From NCBI RefSeq assembly GCF_017487405.1, contig NZ_CP062222.1:1473001-1537000 (forward strand): DNA of 64,000 bases. Direction: 5' to 3'. Position 1 is the first letter of the stretch. Each line of letters opens with the position of its first letter. This document shows, one piece after another, positions 46,616 to 57,681 of the stretch. The position numbers and the translations under genes are program-made. A model generated the notes under the pieces. It was not told where the DNA came from. It searched no databases and worked only from the letters and a program-made list of their open reading frames with translations. The DNA is from Brevundimonas goettingensis (lineage in GTDB: Bacteria; Pseudomonadota; Alphaproteobacteria; Caulobacterales; Caulobacteraceae).

Positions 46616-48292
46616 TCAGAGACGCAGGATCACCGTCTCGACGATGGGCCGACGGTCCCAGATCTGCTGCGAGGCCTTCTTGAGAACCCGGGCCACAGCC
46701 TGTTCTACGACGGTGTCGTCCTCGCGGGCGTCGCCTTTCAGGCTGTTGACCGCCTGTTCGGCGCGCTCGGCCAGTTCGTCCAGGGCCTCGCCCAGCGGGC
46801 TTTCGTCATCCCCCGGAAGGCCGATGCCGCGCACGTCGATGTCCGAGACGATCTTGCCGCGACGGTCCATGGCGAAGGAGACCACGATCACCCCGTTGGT
46901 CGAGGCGTGGCGGCGTTCCCGCAGGGCCTCGCCCTGTTCCGGCACCAGCATGCCGCCGTCGACGAACAGGCGGCCGTTCGGCACCTCGTCGATGATGGCC
47001 GCCGGTCCGGGGGCCAGACGCACCATGTCGCCGTTGCGCGGCGTCACGGTCTCGGGAACGCCCAGCTCGGTCGCGAACAGGGCGTGCTCGGCGATGTGGC
47101 GGCGCATGCCGTGGGTCGGGACGGCGATCTGCGGCCGCGCCCAGGCGTACATCTGGCGCAGCTCGTCACGGCACGGGTGGCCCGAGACGTGGATGCCCGG
47201 GTGATCCTTCTCGGTGTAGAGCCGCACGCCGCGCTCGGCGAGGCGGTCCTGCAGACGGCCGATGGACAGCTCGTTGCCGGGAATGACCCGGGCCGAGAAG
47301 ATGCAGTGGTCGCCGCGGCCCAGCTTGACCGTCGGGTGGGTGCCCGAGGCGACGCGGGCCAGGGCCGCGTTCTGTTCGCCCTGGCTGCCGGTGCAGAGAT
47401 ACAGGATCTCGTCGGCGGGCCAGACGCGGGCCTCCTCGTCGGACAGGAATTTCTTCACATCGGACAGCATGCCGACGTGCTTGGCGGCCGAGGTGATGCG
47501 GTTCATCGAGCGGCCGGCCAGGAAGATCCGGCGGCCGTGCTTTTCGGCCGCCCGGATAACGCTGTCCATGCGGGCGACGTTGGAGGCGAAACAGCCCACC
47601 GCGATGCGGCCGTGCTTCAGGCTGCCGATCAGCTTGTCCAGCTCTTCGGCGACGCCGGTCTCGGACCCGGCCGAGCCTTCGGAGAAGACGTTGGTGCTGT
47701 CGCAGACCATGGCCAGCACGCCCTCGTCCCCGAGCGCGGTGATGGCCTTGGCGTCGGTGACCTCGCCCACGACCGGGCCGTCATCGATCTTCCAGTCGCC
47801 GGTGTGGAACACCGTGCCCAGGGGCGTGCGGATGGCCAGCCCGTTCGGCTCGGCGATCGAGTGGGTCATGGTGATCATCTGGACCTGGAACGGACCCAGA
47901 TCGATGGTCCCGTTCAGCGGCACCTCATGAATCTTGACCTGGTTCAGAATGCCGGCTTCGCGCAGCTTCTCGCGGATCAGGAAGGCGGTGAAGGGCGTGG
48001 CATAAAGCGGGGCCTTCATGCGGGTCCACAGCCAGCCCAGGGCCCCGATATGGTCCTCATGGGCGTGGGTCAGGACGATGCCGCGGATCTTCTCGCCCTC
48101 GAGGAAGGACGGATCGGGCACGATCACGTCGATGCCGGGCGTCGAGGGGTCGCCGAAGGTCACGCCGACGTCGGCGATGATCCATTGACGATCATGCTCC
48201 GGCCCATAGCCGTAGCAGTTGAGGTTCATGCCGATCTCGTTCGAGCCGCCCAGCGGCAGGAAGACGAGTTCGTCGTTGGTCGATTTTTTCAT
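46616..48292 (-). CDS. rnj: Ribonuclease J
   Basis: A 558-residue metallo-beta-lactamase/beta-CASP ribonuclease for RNA processing and decay. HxHxDH is LTHAHEDHIGAL (His76, His78, Asp80, His81). VCDSTNVFSEG, YLCTGSQGE and HVSGHPCRDE are the beta-CASP motifs. It follows coaX directly, with the stop and start touching, within the nuo-birA-coaX block. Confidence 0.94.
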   Translation of the reverse strand: MKKSTNDELVFLPLGGSNEIGMNLNCYGYGPEHDRQWIIADVGVTFGDPSTPGIDVIVPDPSFLEGEKIRGIVLTHAHEDHIGALGWLWTRMKAPLYATPFTAFLIREKLREAGILNQVKIHEVPLNGTIDLGPFQVQMITMTHSIAEPNGLAIRTPLGTVFHTGDWKIDDGPVVGEVTDAKAITALGDEGVLAMVCDSTNVFSEGSAGSETGVAEELDKLIGSLKHGRIAVGCFASNVARMDSVIRAAEKHGRRIFLAGRSMNRITSAAKHVGMLSDVKKFLSDEEARVWPADEILYLCTGSQGEQNAALARVASGTHPTVKLGRGDHCIFSARVIPGNELSIGRLQDRLAERGVRLYTEKDHPGIHVSGHPCRDELRQMYAWARPQIAVPTHGMRRHIAEHALFATELGVPETVTPRNGDMVRLAPGPAAIIDEVPNGRLFVDGGMLVPEQGEALRERRHASTNGVIVVSFAMDRRGKIVSDIDVRGIGLPGDDESPLGEALDELAERAEQAVNSLKGDAREDDTVVEQAVARVLKKASQQIWDRRPIVETVILRL

Positions 48293-49069
48293 TCAGTCTT
48301 TCAAATCAGTATTGCGGCGCCAGATTTCCAGCAGGCCGCGGATGGTCAGGTCCGGATCGAACCGGTCAATGGCTGTTGTGGCGCCCTCGAACAAAGAGGC
48401 GACGCCGCCGGTGCCGACGACCGTCATCGGCGCCGCCCACTCGGACTTGATGCGGGACACCAGTCCCTCGATGAGGGCGATATAGCCCCAGAAAACGCCC
48501 GATTGCATGGCGGCGACCGTGTCCTTGCCGATCACCCTCTCCGGCTTCTGGATGGCGATGCGAGGCAGTTTCGCGGCGGCTTCGTGCAGGGCCTGCAGCG
48601 ACAGATTGATGCCCGGGGCGATCAGGCCGCCCTCGAAGGCGCCGTCGGCCGCTACAATGTCGAAAGTGGTGGCGGTGCCGCTGTCGATCAAGAGCAGGTC
48701 GCCCGGATACACCAGATGGGCCCCGATGGCGTTGACCAGACGGTCGGCGCCGGCCTCCGAGGGCTTGGCGATCCGCACCTCGATGCCCAGCTTCGCATTC
48801 TCGCCGATGACCAGGGGTTCGGCGTTCATATAGCGGCGCGACAGGTTCCTCAGGTTGAAGATCGACTGGGGCACGACGCTGGAGATGATGCAGCCGGTCA
48901 GGTCGTCGAACGACAGGGCATGCATGTGCAGCAACTGGCTCAGCCAGACGGCGTATTCGTCGGCCGTGCGATTGGCCTCGGTCGCCGTGCGCCATTGGGC
49001 GATCCAGTCGGCGCCGTTGTGGATGGCGAAGAGCGTATTGGTGTTGCCCTGTTCGATGGCCAGCAGCAT
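48293..49069 (-). CDS. coaX: Type III pantothenate kinase
   Basis: A 258-residue kinase for the first step of coenzyme A synthesis. ATPase-fold motifs are [12 protein letters not shown] (phosphate loop 1), [12 protein letters not shown] and [14 protein letters not shown], then [11 protein letters not shown]. The first motif has Glu (IEQGNT) where Asp-x-Gly-Asn-Thr is usual, a notable change at the catalytic Asp position. It is coupled to birA by a TGATG overlap. Confidence 0.92.
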   Translation of the reverse strand: MLLAIEQGNTNTLFAIHNGADWIAQWRTATEANRTADEYAVWLSQLLHMHALSFDDLTGCIISSVVPQSIFNLRNLSRRYMNAEPLVIGENAKLGIEVRIAKPSEAGADRLVNAIGAHLVYPGDLLLIDSGTATTFDIVAADGAFEGGLIAPGINLSLQALHEAAAKLPRIAIQKPERVIGKDTVAAMQSGVFWGYIALIEGLVSRIKSEWAAPMTVVGTGGVASLFEGATTAIDRFDPDLTIRGLLEIWRRNTDLKD

Positions 49070-49845
49070 CAGCCCTGCCCTCCCCTGGGCGAACCGAAGA
49101 AGACGTCCCCGGCCGAGATCAGGCGCAGATGACCGTCCGGCAGGCGCAGACGCAGGGCGCCGTCGGCCTCGACTCCTTCGGCCATGCCCTCCAGCGTCTC
49201 ATGGCCCAGCCGCGCCGTGCAGGGACCGTCGAGGCCCCGGGCGCGGCCGATCCAGGCGTCGAGCACCGGCTGGAAGCCCAGGGTCTCCCAACGCTCCATC
49301 CAGATGGCGAAATGACCGGCGAGAATTTCGGCGGCGTCCTCGATCCGGGGAGTCGAATGGACGTCCGCCTTCAGGTGGTCGGCCACGGCGGTGGCCGGGC
49401 GTTCGGTGCCGGTCGGGGCCTCAGTCAAATTAACGCCGATGCCGACGGCCAGCCAGAGCATTCCAGCGTTGGGGCCGCCGGCCTCATGCGGGCCTGACTC
49501 GACCAGGATGCCGACCAGTTTGTCGGCCTCGACCATCACGTCATTGGGCCATTTGATCGTCACCAGCGGCGGCGGCACCAGTTCGCAGACCAGATCGGCG
49601 GCGGCCAGGGCAGCGACGAAGGTCACCTGAGCCGCCTCGGCCGGAGGCTTGCGCGTGGTGATCAGCAGGGTGGCGTAGAGGTTGCCCGTCTCGGACACCC
49701 ACTCGCGCCCGCGCCGGCCGCGCCCGGCGGTCTGGCGGCGGGCGACGATCCACAGGGGACCGGCCTCGCCCGCCTCGGCCCGGCGACGGGCCTCGGCATT
49801 GGTGGAATCCGTCTCTTCGAGCAGCAGGATCGGTGGGGGCGTCAC
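49069..49845 (-). CDS. birA: Biotin-[acetyl-CoA-carboxylase] ligase
   Basis: A 258-residue biotin protein ligase without the N-terminal DNA-binding domain. The biotin-binding loop is [14 protein letters not shown], followed by [10 protein letters not shown] and KLVGILVE, and a C-terminal SH3-like end. It attaches biotin to the carboxylase carrier. It begins 4 bases after the nuoN stop. Confidence 0.94.
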   Translation of the reverse strand: MTPPPILLLEETDSTNAEARRRAEAGEAGPLWIVARRQTAGRGRRGREWVSETGNLYATLLITTRKPPAEAAQVTFVAALAAADLVCELVPPPLVTIKWPNDVMVEADKLVGILVESGPHEAGGPNAGMLWLAVGIGVNLTEAPTGTERPATAVADHLKADVHSTPRIEDAAEILAGHFAIWMERWETLGFQPVLDAWIGRARGLDGPCTARLGHETLEGMAEGVEADGALRLRLPDGHLRLISAGDVFFGSPRGGQG

Positions 49846-49849
49846 CGCC

Positions 49850-51295
49850 CTACCCGGCTCCGAAGCCGGCGGCCGCGGCCTTGGCCAAGGGCTCGAGATA
49901 GATCAGGCCGACGATCACGACGGGGAAGGAGAAGGCCGCGCAGGCCCAGCCGATCCACTGCGACTCCACCGGAGCGGCGTCGGCGCCGACCTCGTCCAGC
50001 GGCGCGTCGAACCACATCAGCTTGATGATGCGCAGATAGTAGAAAGCCGCCACGACCGAGGCCACGAGGCCCGCCGCCGCCACCATCCAGTAGCCCGCGC
50101 TCGCCGCCGCGCCGAAGACGTAGAACTTGCCCCAGAAGCCCGAGAACGGGGGCATGCCCAGCACCGACAGCGACAGGACGGTGATGGCCACCGTCGTGAC
50201 CGGGCGGGTCTTCTTCAGGCCGGCGAGGTCGGCGATCTTGCGGATCGGCTTGCCGCCTTTGCCCAGCGACAGGATCAGGGCGAAGAAGCCGAACTGGTCG
50301 ATGACATAGAGGGTCATGAACATCAGCATGGCCTGGACGCCGACCGTGGTGCCGGCGGCGATGCCCAGCAGGGCGTAGCCGATGTTGATGATCGAGGAAT
50401 AGGCCAGCAGGCGCTGGATGTCCTTCTGGGCCAGACCGCCGAACGAACCGACCGCGAACGAGATCAGGGCGATCAGCACCAGCACTTGGGCCCACTGGTC
50501 GTGGATGCCGATGAAGGCGCCGTCCAGGACGCGGACGATCAGGACCATGGCCGCGACCTTGGGGGCCGTGGCGAACAGGGCGACGACCGGGGTCGGGGCG
50601 CCTTCGTAGACGTCGGGCGTCCACATGTGGAACGGCGCGGCCGAGACCTTGAAGGCCAGACCCGAGATCAGGAAGACGAGACCAAAGATCAGGCCTGCGC
50701 CGACGTTGTCGCCGGACGCCACGGCGGCGATGTCCTCGAAGCGCATAGAGCCGGTGAAGCCGTAGATCAGGCTGGCGCCGTACAGCAGCAGGCCCGACGA
50801 CAGGGCACCGAGGACGAAATACTTCAGGCCGGCTTCCGAGGCCTTGAGGTCGTCGCGGTGGAAGGCGGCGAGGACGTAGAGGGCCAGCGAGTGCAGCTCG
50901 ATGCCGACGTAGAGCGAGATAAGGTCGCCCGACGAGGCCATCATGCTCATCCCGACCGAGGCCAGGACGATCAGGATCGGATATTCGAACTTGGCGATCT
51001 TGGTGCGCTGCATCCAGCCGCCGCCGAGGATCACCGCCACCGCCGAGCAGAGGTAGATGACCACCTTGGCGTAGACGGCCAGCGGGTCCGCCACATAGGC
51101 GCCGTGGAAGGCCGCGCCGAGCGGGCCGGTCGCGGCGATGGCCGCGGCGGCGATCAGCAGGGCGACCGACAGGATCGAGATCAGACGCGCGCTCTTCTCG
51201 CCGATGAAGGCGCCGAGCACGAGAAGGACCAGACCGCCGATGGCGAGCGTAAGCTCCGGGGCGGCGAGATGGAGAGCGGAGGACAGATCAGGCAT
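49850..51295 (-). CDS. nuoN: NADH-quinone oxidoreductase subunit N
   Basis: A 481-residue antiporter-like proton-pumping subunit of complex I with 14 helices. PFHMWTPDVYEGAPTPVVAL and KVAAMVLIVRV, with Lys on the broken helices, are diagnostic. The start lies 7 bases after the nuoM stop. Confidence 0.96.
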   Translation of the reverse strand: MPDLSSALHLAAPELTLAIGGLVLLVLGAFIGEKSARLISILSVALLIAAAAIAATGPLGAAFHGAYVADPLAVYAKVVIYLCSAVAVILGGGWMQRTKIAKFEYPILIVLASVGMSMMASSGDLISLYVGIELHSLALYVLAAFHRDDLKASEAGLKYFVLGALSSGLLLYGASLIYGFTGSMRFEDIAAVASGDNVGAGLIFGLVFLISGLAFKVSAAPFHMWTPDVYEGAPTPVVALFATAPKVAAMVLIVRVLDGAFIGIHDQWAQVLVLIALISFAVGSFGGLAQKDIQRLLAYSSIINIGYALLGIAAGTTVGVQAMLMFMTLYVIDQFGFFALILSLGKGGKPIRKIADLAGLKKTRPVTTVAITVLSLSVLGMPPFSGFWGKFYVFGAAASAGYWMVAAAGLVASVVAAFYYLRIIKLMWFDAPLDEVGADAAPVESQWIGWACAAFSFPVVIVGLIYLEPLAKAAAAGFGAG

Positions 51296-51302
51296 TGTTA
51301 TC

Positions 51303-52787
51303 TCACCCGCCGATCGCGGCGCGATAGACGCCCACGACGGCGTCGACGGAGGCGGCGGTATAGTTGAGCACCAGGTCGGGCTGCACGCCCAGCCAGATGG
51401 TGCCGACGATCAGCGGGACGAAGATCAGCAGCTCGCGCTTGTCGATGTCCTTGATATCCGCCAGCGCCGGATTGACGATCTCGCCGAACATGACGTTGCG
51501 GTACAGCGTCAGGGCGTAGACGGCCGAGAAGATCACGCCCGAGGCGGCGACGAAGGCCACCCAGGTCGCGGCCTGATAGCCGCCGGTCATGGTCAGGATT
51601 TCGCCGACGAAGCCCGAGGTGCCCGGCAGACCGACATTGGCCATGGTGAACATCAGGAAGATGGCCGCATACCAGGGCATGCGCGCGGTCAGGCCGCCGT
51701 AGAAACTGATCTCGCGGGTGTGCATCCGGTCATAGACCACGCCGACGCAGAGGAAGAGCGCGCCCGAGATCAGGCCGTGGCTCAGCATCTGGAAGACGGC
51801 GCCCTGCATGCCCTGCGCGTTGCCGGCGAAGATGCCCATGGTCACGAAGCCCATGTGGGCCACCGACGAATAGGCGATCAGCTTCTTGATGTCGGTCTGA
51901 CGGAAGGCGACCAGCGAGGTGTAGACGATGGCGATGACCGACAGGGTCATCACGAACGGCTGGAACATCTGCGAGGCGATGGGGAACATCGGCACGTTGA
52001 ACAGGATGAAGCCGTATCCGCCCAGCTTCAGCAGGATGCCGGCCAGGATGACCGAACCCGCCGTGGGCGCCTGGACGTGGGCGTCGGGCAGCCAGGTGTG
52101 GACCGGCCACATCGGCATCTTCACCGCGAAGGAAGCGAAGAAGGCGAGCCATAGCAGCGGCTGGAACTCGGCCGGGAAGCGGAAGGCCTTGAGCTCCGGA
52201 ATGCTGGTGGTGCCGGCGTAGTAGGCCATCCACAGCATGGCCAGCAGCATCAGAACCGACCCCAGCAGGGTGTAGAGGAAGAATTTGTACGAGGCGTAGA
52301 TCCGGTTCGCCCCGCCCCAGATGCCGATGATCAGGAACATCGGGACCAGGGTGCCCTCGAAGAAGATGTAGAAGAGGAACAGGTCCAGCGACGTGAACAC
52401 GCCGATGACCAGGGTCTCCAGCACCAGGAAGGCGATCATATATTCGACGACGCGCGTCTCGATCGACTTCCAGCTCGACACGATACAGATCGGCAGCAGG
52501 AAGGCCGTCAGCAGGACGAACAGGATCGAGATCCCGTCGACGCCCAGATGATAGGTCGCCCCGGCGAACCATTTGTGCAGCTCGACGAACTGATAGGCCG
52601 TGTTCGACGGATCGAACGACATCACCAGCACGATGGACACCGCGAAGGTGGCCAGGGTGGTGATGAGGGCGATCCAGCGCGCCAGCGGCGCGGCGGCGTC
52701 AGCAGACTTCTGCGTGAACCGCGCGGCCAGGAGCACGAGGGCCCCGACCAGCGGCAGGAAGGTGACGATGCTCAGGATTGCGGGCAC
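51303..52787 (-). CDS. nuoM: NADH-quinone oxidoreductase subunit M
   Basis: A 494-residue antiporter-like subunit. [20 protein letters not shown] (proton-channel Lys and discontinuous helix) and [14 protein letters not shown] are typical, with the conserved Glu region [11 protein letters not shown]. It is two bases from nuoL. Confidence 0.96.
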   Translation of the reverse strand: MPAILSIVTFLPLVGALVLLAARFTQKSADAAAPLARWIALITTLATFAVSIVLVMSFDPSNTAYQFVELHKWFAGATYHLGVDGISILFVLLTAFLLPICIVSSWKSIETRVVEYMIAFLVLETLVIGVFTSLDLFLFYIFFEGTLVPMFLIIGIWGGANRIYASYKFFLYTLLGSVLMLLAMLWMAYYAGTTSIPELKAFRFPAEFQPLLWLAFFASFAVKMPMWPVHTWLPDAHVQAPTAGSVILAGILLKLGGYGFILFNVPMFPIASQMFQPFVMTLSVIAIVYTSLVAFRQTDIKKLIAYSSVAHMGFVTMGIFAGNAQGMQGAVFQMLSHGLISGALFLCVGVVYDRMHTREISFYGGLTARMPWYAAIFLMFTMANVGLPGTSGFVGEILTMTGGYQAATWVAFVAASGVIFSAVYALTLYRNVMFGEIVNPALADIKDIDKRELLIFVPLIVGTIWLGVQPDLVLNYTAASVDAVVGVYRAAIGG

Positions 52788-52789
52788 GG

Positions 52790-54892
52790 TCAGCCTCCGA
52801 ACGCATAGAGAGCGAAGGCGAGGAAGCCGGCGACACCGACCAACATCACGAACGCATAGTAGTAGACGTACCCCGACTGGAACTTCGACAGCCAGCTCGC
52901 GGACTTGAGCGAGGACCAGGCGGCGCCGTTGGGGCCCAGGCCGTCGATGATCTTCACGTCGCCGATCTTCCAGAAGAAGTCGCCCAGGGCCTTCGTGCCC
53001 TTGACGAAGACAGCGTCATACAGCTCGTCGAAGTACCATTTGTTGTAGAGGAAGGCCCAGACGGGGCTCTTCTGTTCGGCCCACATCTTCGCGACGCCTT
53101 CCTTGAGGACGTAGATCCAGAAGGCGATCAGGGCGCCCAGGATGGTCAGGACCAGAGGCGACAGCTTCACCCACATCGGAACCTCGTGGCTCTCGTGCAG
53201 GACGTGGTTGTGGGCGCCGGTGAAGATGGCTCCGCGCCAGAACTCGTGCTCGTGGTGACCGATGAAGTTCGGGGCGAAGACCATGCCCGCGAAGACGGCG
53301 CCGACCGACAGCAGCAGCAGCGGCACGACCATGACCCAGGGGCTCTCGTGCGGGTGCAACGGGCCGTGGTGGTGATCGTCGTGAGCGTGATCGTCGTGAG
53401 CGTCGTGACCGTCCGGCTCGGAGTGGGTCTCGATCTGGGCGTGCGAGGCGTGATCGTCGGCGTGGCCGTGATCGTCGTGCGCGGCCAAGGCCTCTTCCGT
53501 CCACTGGGGCTTGTTGTGGAAGGTCATGAAGATCAGACGCCACGAATAGTAGCTGGTCAGACCCGCCGCCATGATGCCGATGAAGAAGGCGAAATAGCCG
53601 GCCGGCGAATGGCCGCTGGAGGCCGCGGCGAAGGCGCTCTCGATGATCGAGTCCTTGGAGTAGAAGCCTGCGAAACCGCCCACTTCGGGGATACCCAGGC
53701 CGGTGATGGCGATCGTGCCGATGACCATGACGGCATAGGTGATCGGCAGCAGCTTCCACAGGCCGCCCATCTTCCGCATGTCCTGCTCGTGATGCATGCC
53801 GTGGATCACCGAACCGGCGCCCAGGAACAGCAGGGCCTTGAAGAAGGCGTGGGTGAACAGGTGGAACATGGCGCCCTGGTAGGCGCCGACGCCGGCGGCG
53901 AAGAACATGTAGCCCAGCTGCGAACAGGTCGAGTAGGCGATGACCCGCTTGATGTCGTTCTGCATCATGCCGACGGTCGCGGCGAACAGGGCCGTGATGG
54001 CGCCGACGATGGCCACGATCAGCGAGGCGGTCGGGGCGTATTCGAAGATCGGCGACAGCAGGCAGACCATATAGACGCCGGCGGTGACCATGGTCGCCGC
54101 GTGGATCAGGGCCGACACAGGCGTCGGGCCTTCCATGGCGTCGGGAAGCCAGGTGTGCAGGAAGAACTGCGCCGACTTGCCCATCGCGCCGATGAACAGG
54201 AGGAAGGCGGCCAGGTCGATCGCCGACCAGTCATGGCCCAGGAACTCCCAGGTCGTGCCGGCCTTGCCCGCGATCATCGGGAACAGTTCGGCGAAGTTGA
54301 TCGTACCGAACATCCAGAAGACGGTGATGATGCCGAGCGCGAAGCCGAAGTCGCCGACACGGTTGACGACGAAGGCCTTGATGGCGGCAGCCGACGCGGT
54401 CGACTTCTTGAACCAGAAGCCGATCAGCAGATAGGAGGCCAGGCCCACCCCTTCCCAGCCGAAGAACAGCTGCATGAAGTCGGCGGCGGTGACCAGCGCC
54501 AGCATGGCGAAGGTGAACAGCGACAGATAGGCGAAGAAGCGCGGGCGGCTGTCGTCTTCCGACATATAGCCCCAGCTGTAGAGGTGGACGAGCGACGAGA
54601 CGCTGGTCACCACGATCAGCATGGTCGCCGACAGGGCGTCGATGCGGATCGACCAGACCGACTTGAAGTCGCCCACGGTGATGAAGGGCGCGATCTGGAC
54701 GGTGAAGGGCTCGAGATGGCCCCAGGTCCACTGGCCGAAGACGGTCCAGGCCACGGCGCAGGCGAAGAACAGCAGACCGGTCGTGACGATCTGCGACGGG
54801 ATGTTCCCGATGCGGCGACCGAAGAAGCCGGCGATGGCGGCGCCCAGAAGCGGGGCGAAAACGCCGAGAGTGACGAGCAAGTGCAGGTTCAC
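52790..54892 (-). CDS. nuoL: NADH-quinone oxidoreductase subunit L with a histidine-rich loop
   Basis: A 700-residue distal proton-pumping subunit with the lateral helix at its C-terminus. Seen are [36 protein letters not shown] and [13 protein letters not shown]. Residues about 469-517 (DNA 53341-53490) form a loop with 15 His and many Asp ([20 protein letters not shown]), which is unusual for the subunit and suggests metal binding. Confidence 0.96.
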   Translation of the reverse strand: MNLHLLVTLGVFAPLLGAAIAGFFGRRIGNIPSQIVTTGLLFFACAVAWTVFGQWTWGHLEPFTVQIAPFITVGDFKSVWSIRIDALSATMLIVVTSVSSLVHLYSWGYMSEDDSRPRFFAYLSLFTFAMLALVTAADFMQLFFGWEGVGLASYLLIGFWFKKSTASAAAIKAFVVNRVGDFGFALGIITVFWMFGTINFAELFPMIAGKAGTTWEFLGHDWSAIDLAAFLLFIGAMGKSAQFFLHTWLPDAMEGPTPVSALIHAATMVTAGVYMVCLLSPIFEYAPTASLIVAIVGAITALFAATVGMMQNDIKRVIAYSTCSQLGYMFFAAGVGAYQGAMFHLFTHAFFKALLFLGAGSVIHGMHHEQDMRKMGGLWKLLPITYAVMVIGTIAITGLGIPEVGGFAGFYSKDSIIESAFAAASSGHSPAGYFAFFIGIMAAGLTSYYSWRLIFMTFHNKPQWTEEALAAHDDHGHADDHASHAQIETHSEPDGHDAHDDHAHDDHHHGPLHPHESPWVMVVPLLLLSVGAVFAGMVFAPNFIGHHEHEFWRGAIFTGAHNHVLHESHEVPMWVKLSPLVLTILGALIAFWIYVLKEGVAKMWAEQKSPVWAFLYNKWYFDELYDAVFVKGTKALGDFFWKIGDVKIIDGLGPNGAAWSSLKSASWLSKFQSGYVYYYAFVMLVGVAGFLAFALYAFGG

Positions 54893-54894
54893 GA

Positions 54895-55200
54895 TCAGCC
54901 CTTCATGACCGAAGCGTCGTCCACGGCGATGTCGCCGCGGTTACGGAAGAAGGTCACCAGGATGGCGAGGCCGACGGCGGCCTCCGCGGCGGCGACCGTC
55001 AGGACGAACATCGCCATGATCTGCCCCTGCACGTCATGCAGATAGGTCGAGAAGGCGACGAAATTGATGTTCACGGCGAGCAGGATCAGCTCGATCGACA
55101 TCAGGATGATGATGACGTTCTTGCGGTTCACGAAGATGCCGAACACCCCGATGGTGAACAGCATGGCGGCAACCACGAGATAGGCGTGCAGACCGATCAT
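54895..55200 (-). CDS. nuoK: NADH-quinone oxidoreductase subunit K
   Basis: A 101-residue subunit with three helices. [20 protein letters not shown] (conserved Glu in helix 2) and [12 protein letters not shown] (second Glu) are the proton-path markers. The start overlaps the nuoJ stop by one base. Confidence 0.96.
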   Translation of the reverse strand: MIGLHAYLVVAAMLFTIGVFGIFVNRKNVIIILMSIELILLAVNINFVAFSTYLHDVQGQIMAMFVLTVAAAEAAVGLAILVTFFRNRGDIAVDDASVMKG

Positions 55201-55826
55201 CAGCGAAGCTCCTCGGGGTTCAGACCCGCGCCCGAAGCGGCGCCCTTGATCTCGATCGCGGTCTTGGCGTCGCGCGTGACCTGGTCGTGGATCTTCTGGC
55301 GGCGGACGCCCGGCTTGTGGCGCAGGGTCAGGACGATGGCGCCGATCATCGCGATCAGCAGCACGATCCCGGCCGCCTGGAAGAAGTAGATATAGTCGGT
55401 GTAGAGCACCCGGCCGATGGCCTCGATGTTCGAGGTTTCCGGCGTGGCCACGAGAACGTCACGGGCCTGGGCCCCTGCCCCGCCGGTCACGACCGCCGAG
55501 GTGATCATGATCATCTCGATCAGCAGGATGGTCGCCACGATGACGGCGATCGGCATGTAGCGGGCGAAGCCCTCGCGCAGACCGACGAAGTCGACGTCCA
55601 GCATCATGACGACGAACAGGAACAGCACCGCCACCGCGCCGACGTAGACCACGACCAGCAGCATGGCCAGGAACTCGGCGCCCAGCAGCACGAACAGTCC
55701 CGCCGACGAGAAGAAGGCGAGGATGAGGAAGAGCACGCTGTGCACAGGGTTCTTCATGGTCACGACCAGAAGGCCAGAGACCACGGCGACCGTCGCCAGC
55801 AGATAGAAGGCTATGCCTTGCAGCAT
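55200..55826 (-). CDS. nuoJ: NADH-quinone oxidoreductase subunit J
   Basis: A 208-residue membrane subunit with five helices. [20 protein letters not shown] and [20 protein letters not shown] (pi-bulge helix) match the family. A charged cytoplasmic tail follows the last helix. Confidence 0.95.
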   Translation of the reverse strand: MLQGIAFYLLATVAVVSGLLVVTMKNPVHSVLFLILAFFSSAGLFVLLGAEFLAMLLVVVYVGAVAVLFLFVVMMLDVDFVGLREGFARYMPIAVIVATILLIEMIMITSAVVTGGAGAQARDVLVATPETSNIEAIGRVLYTDYIYFFQAAGIVLLIAMIGAIVLTLRHKPGVRRQKIHDQVTRDAKTAIEIKGAASGAGLNPEELR

Positions 55827-55898
55827 GATGGGCCCAGCGCCCCTTTCCGTCCTGAACCGCGATCCGTGAATCGCAGGTCCGTTTAAGCGAGTTGCGCC

Positions 55899-56390
55899 TT
55901 AGCGATAAGGCGCGTCGAGTTCCAGATTCTTCGCGATCTGCCGTTCCCAGCGGTCGCCGTTTTCGAGCAGGCGTTGCTTGTCGAAATAGAGTTCCTCACG
56001 CGTCTCGGTGGCGAACTCGGAGTTCGGTCCCTCGACGATGGCGTCCACCGGGCAGGCCTCCTGGCACAGGCCGCAGTAGATGCATTTGACCATGTCGATG
56101 TCGTAGCGGGTCGTGCGGCGGCTGCCGTCGGCGCGCGGTTCGGCCTCGATGGTGATGGCTTGCGCCGGGCAGATGGCCTCGCACAGCTTGCAGGCGATGC
56201 AGCGTTCTTCGCCGTTGGCGTAGCGGCGCAGGACGTGCTCGCCGCGGAAGCGCGGCGACTGCGGGTTGCGCTCGAACGGGTAGTTGACCGTCATCTTCGG
56301 ACGGAACATCTCGCGCACGGTCAGGCCGACGGCGCCGAAGGCGTCGAGCAGAAGCGCGCCTTTCGCGGTCTGGATCAGTCGGGCGATCAT
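55899..56390 (-). CDS. nuoI: NADH-quinone oxidoreductase subunit I
   Basis: A 163-residue ferredoxin-like subunit that holds clusters N6a and N6b: [15 protein letters not shown] and [15 protein letters not shown] are the two 4Fe-4S motifs. The ATG at 56390 overlaps the small upstream gene as ATGA; an in-frame ATG at 56417 inside that gene is less likely. Confidence 0.96.
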   Translation of the reverse strand: MIARLIQTAKGALLLDAFGAVGLTVREMFRPKMTVNYPFERNPQSPRFRGEHVLRRYANGEERCIACKLCEAICPAQAITIEAEPRADGSRRTTRYDIDMVKCIYCGLCQEACPVDAIVEGPNSEFATETREELYFDKQRLLENGDRWERQIAKNLELDAPYR

Positions 56391-56605
56391 CGGATGGGGT
56401 CTCCCGGACGGGTGCAATCGCGTTTGTAGCGATCGCTGTCCTTGTTCATGATGGCGCAGAGGCGCTGGCGCTCGTCTTCACGGCGCTGGATGTCGTCCTG
56501 GCGGCGCTGCCAGCCGTAGACCGAGGTCGGATCGGCTTCGTAGGGCTGCGGGAAGGCGCAGGCGCCGGTGGAGGCGGCGAGGATAATGGCTGCGGCCATA
56601 CGCAT
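56387..56605 (-). CDS. Small secreted protein inserted between nuoH and nuoI
   Basis: A 72-residue protein with a signal-type N-terminus ([20 protein letters not shown]; Cys16 could be lipidated although the lipobox is weak) and a charged remainder ([19 protein letters not shown], then CTRPGD). It overlaps nuoH (TGATG) and nuoI (ATGA), so it is co-translated with both. It is not a core complex I subunit; the family is unknown. Confidence 0.72.
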   Translation of the reverse strand: MRMAAAIILAASTGACAFPQPYEADPTSVYGWQRRQDDIQRREDERQRLCAIMNKDSDRYKRDCTRPGDPIR

Positions 56606-57678
56606 CACGCCCCCATCGCGAAGACGCGCCAGGCCGAGACGCCGACGACGGCGACCAGTGAGGTCGGCAGGAAGATCTTCCAGCCCAGGCGCATCAGCTG
56701 GTCGTAGCGGTAGCGGGGCACGAAGCCCTTCACCACGGCGAACATGAAGAACCAGAAGACGATCTTGGCGAAGAGCACCAGGAACAGCAGGAAGTTGACG
56801 AGGAAGGGATTCCAGTCGGCCGCGAAGTCGATCGGGAAGCCCGGGTTCCAGCCGCCGCAGAACAGGATGCTGATCATGGCGCACATGAAGATGATGTTCA
56901 CGTACTCGCCCATCATGAACAGCAGGTACGGGGTCGAGGAATATTCGACCTGATAGCCGGCCACGAGTTCGGATTCCGCTTCGGGAAGGTCGAACGGCGG
57001 GCGGTTGGTCTCGGCCAGGGCCGAGACGAAGAAGACGATCAGCATCGGGAACATGATCACGATGGTGGGCCAGCTCCCTGCCCCGCCGCCGAAGGCGAAC
57101 CAGTTCCAGATCCATCCCTGCTGCTGGGTCACGATCTCGCTGAGGTTCATCGAACCGGCCAGCAGGATGACGTTGATGATCACCAGGCCGATGGAGACTT
57201 CATAGGAGACCATCTGGGCCGCCGAACGCAGCGAGCCGAGGAACGGATACTTCGAGTTCGAAGCCCAGCCGCCCATGATGATGCCGTACACGCCCAGCGA
57301 CGAGATGGCGAAGATGTACAGGATGCCGACGTTCAGGTCGGAGATGACCCAGCCCGGGGCGAACGGAATGACCGCCCAGGTGATGAAGGCGGTGATCACG
57401 GTGATGATCGGGGCCAGCAGGAAGACCGCCTTGTCGGCGCCGGCCGGGACGACCACTTCCTTCAGGACGAACTTGATCATGTCCGCGAAGGACTGAAGCA
57501 GGCCGAAGGGACCCACGACGTTGGGGCCTTTGCGCATCTGGATGCCCGCCCAGATCTTGCGGTCGGCGAGCAGCAGGAAGGCCACGGCGATCAGAACGCC
57601 GACGGTGACGAGCAGCACGGCGCCCGTGGTGGCCAGGAACCAGCCGAGGGGTGTGGTCCAGAAAGACATCGGGTCCAT
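56605..57678 (-). CDS. nuoH: NADH-quinone oxidoreductase subunit H
   Basis: A 357-residue subunit with eight helices that forms part of the quinone site. [39 protein letters not shown] and [13 protein letters not shown] are the conserved loops. Confidence 0.96.
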   Translation of the reverse strand: MDPMSFWTTPLGWFLATTGAVLLVTVGVLIAVAFLLLADRKIWAGIQMRKGPNVVGPFGLLQSFADMIKFVLKEVVVPAGADKAVFLLAPIITVITAFITWAVIPFAPGWVISDLNVGILYIFAISSLGVYGIIMGGWASNSKYPFLGSLRSAAQMVSYEVSIGLVIINVILLAGSMNLSEIVTQQQGWIWNWFAFGGGAGSWPTIVIMFPMLIVFFVSALAETNRPPFDLPEAESELVAGYQVEYSSTPYLLFMMGEYVNIIFMCAMISILFCGGWNPGFPIDFAADWNPFLVNFLLFLVLFAKIVFWFFMFAVVKGFVPRYRYDQLMRLGWKIFLPTSLVAVVGVSAWRVFAMGA

Positions 57679-57681
57679 GGG

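Noticed and set aside
43280..49132. Several plus-strand frames of 400-870 codons opposite lolC, proS and rnj
   Set aside because: They are low-complexity Gly/Asp/Gln/Arg-rich mirror frames of well-supported genes.
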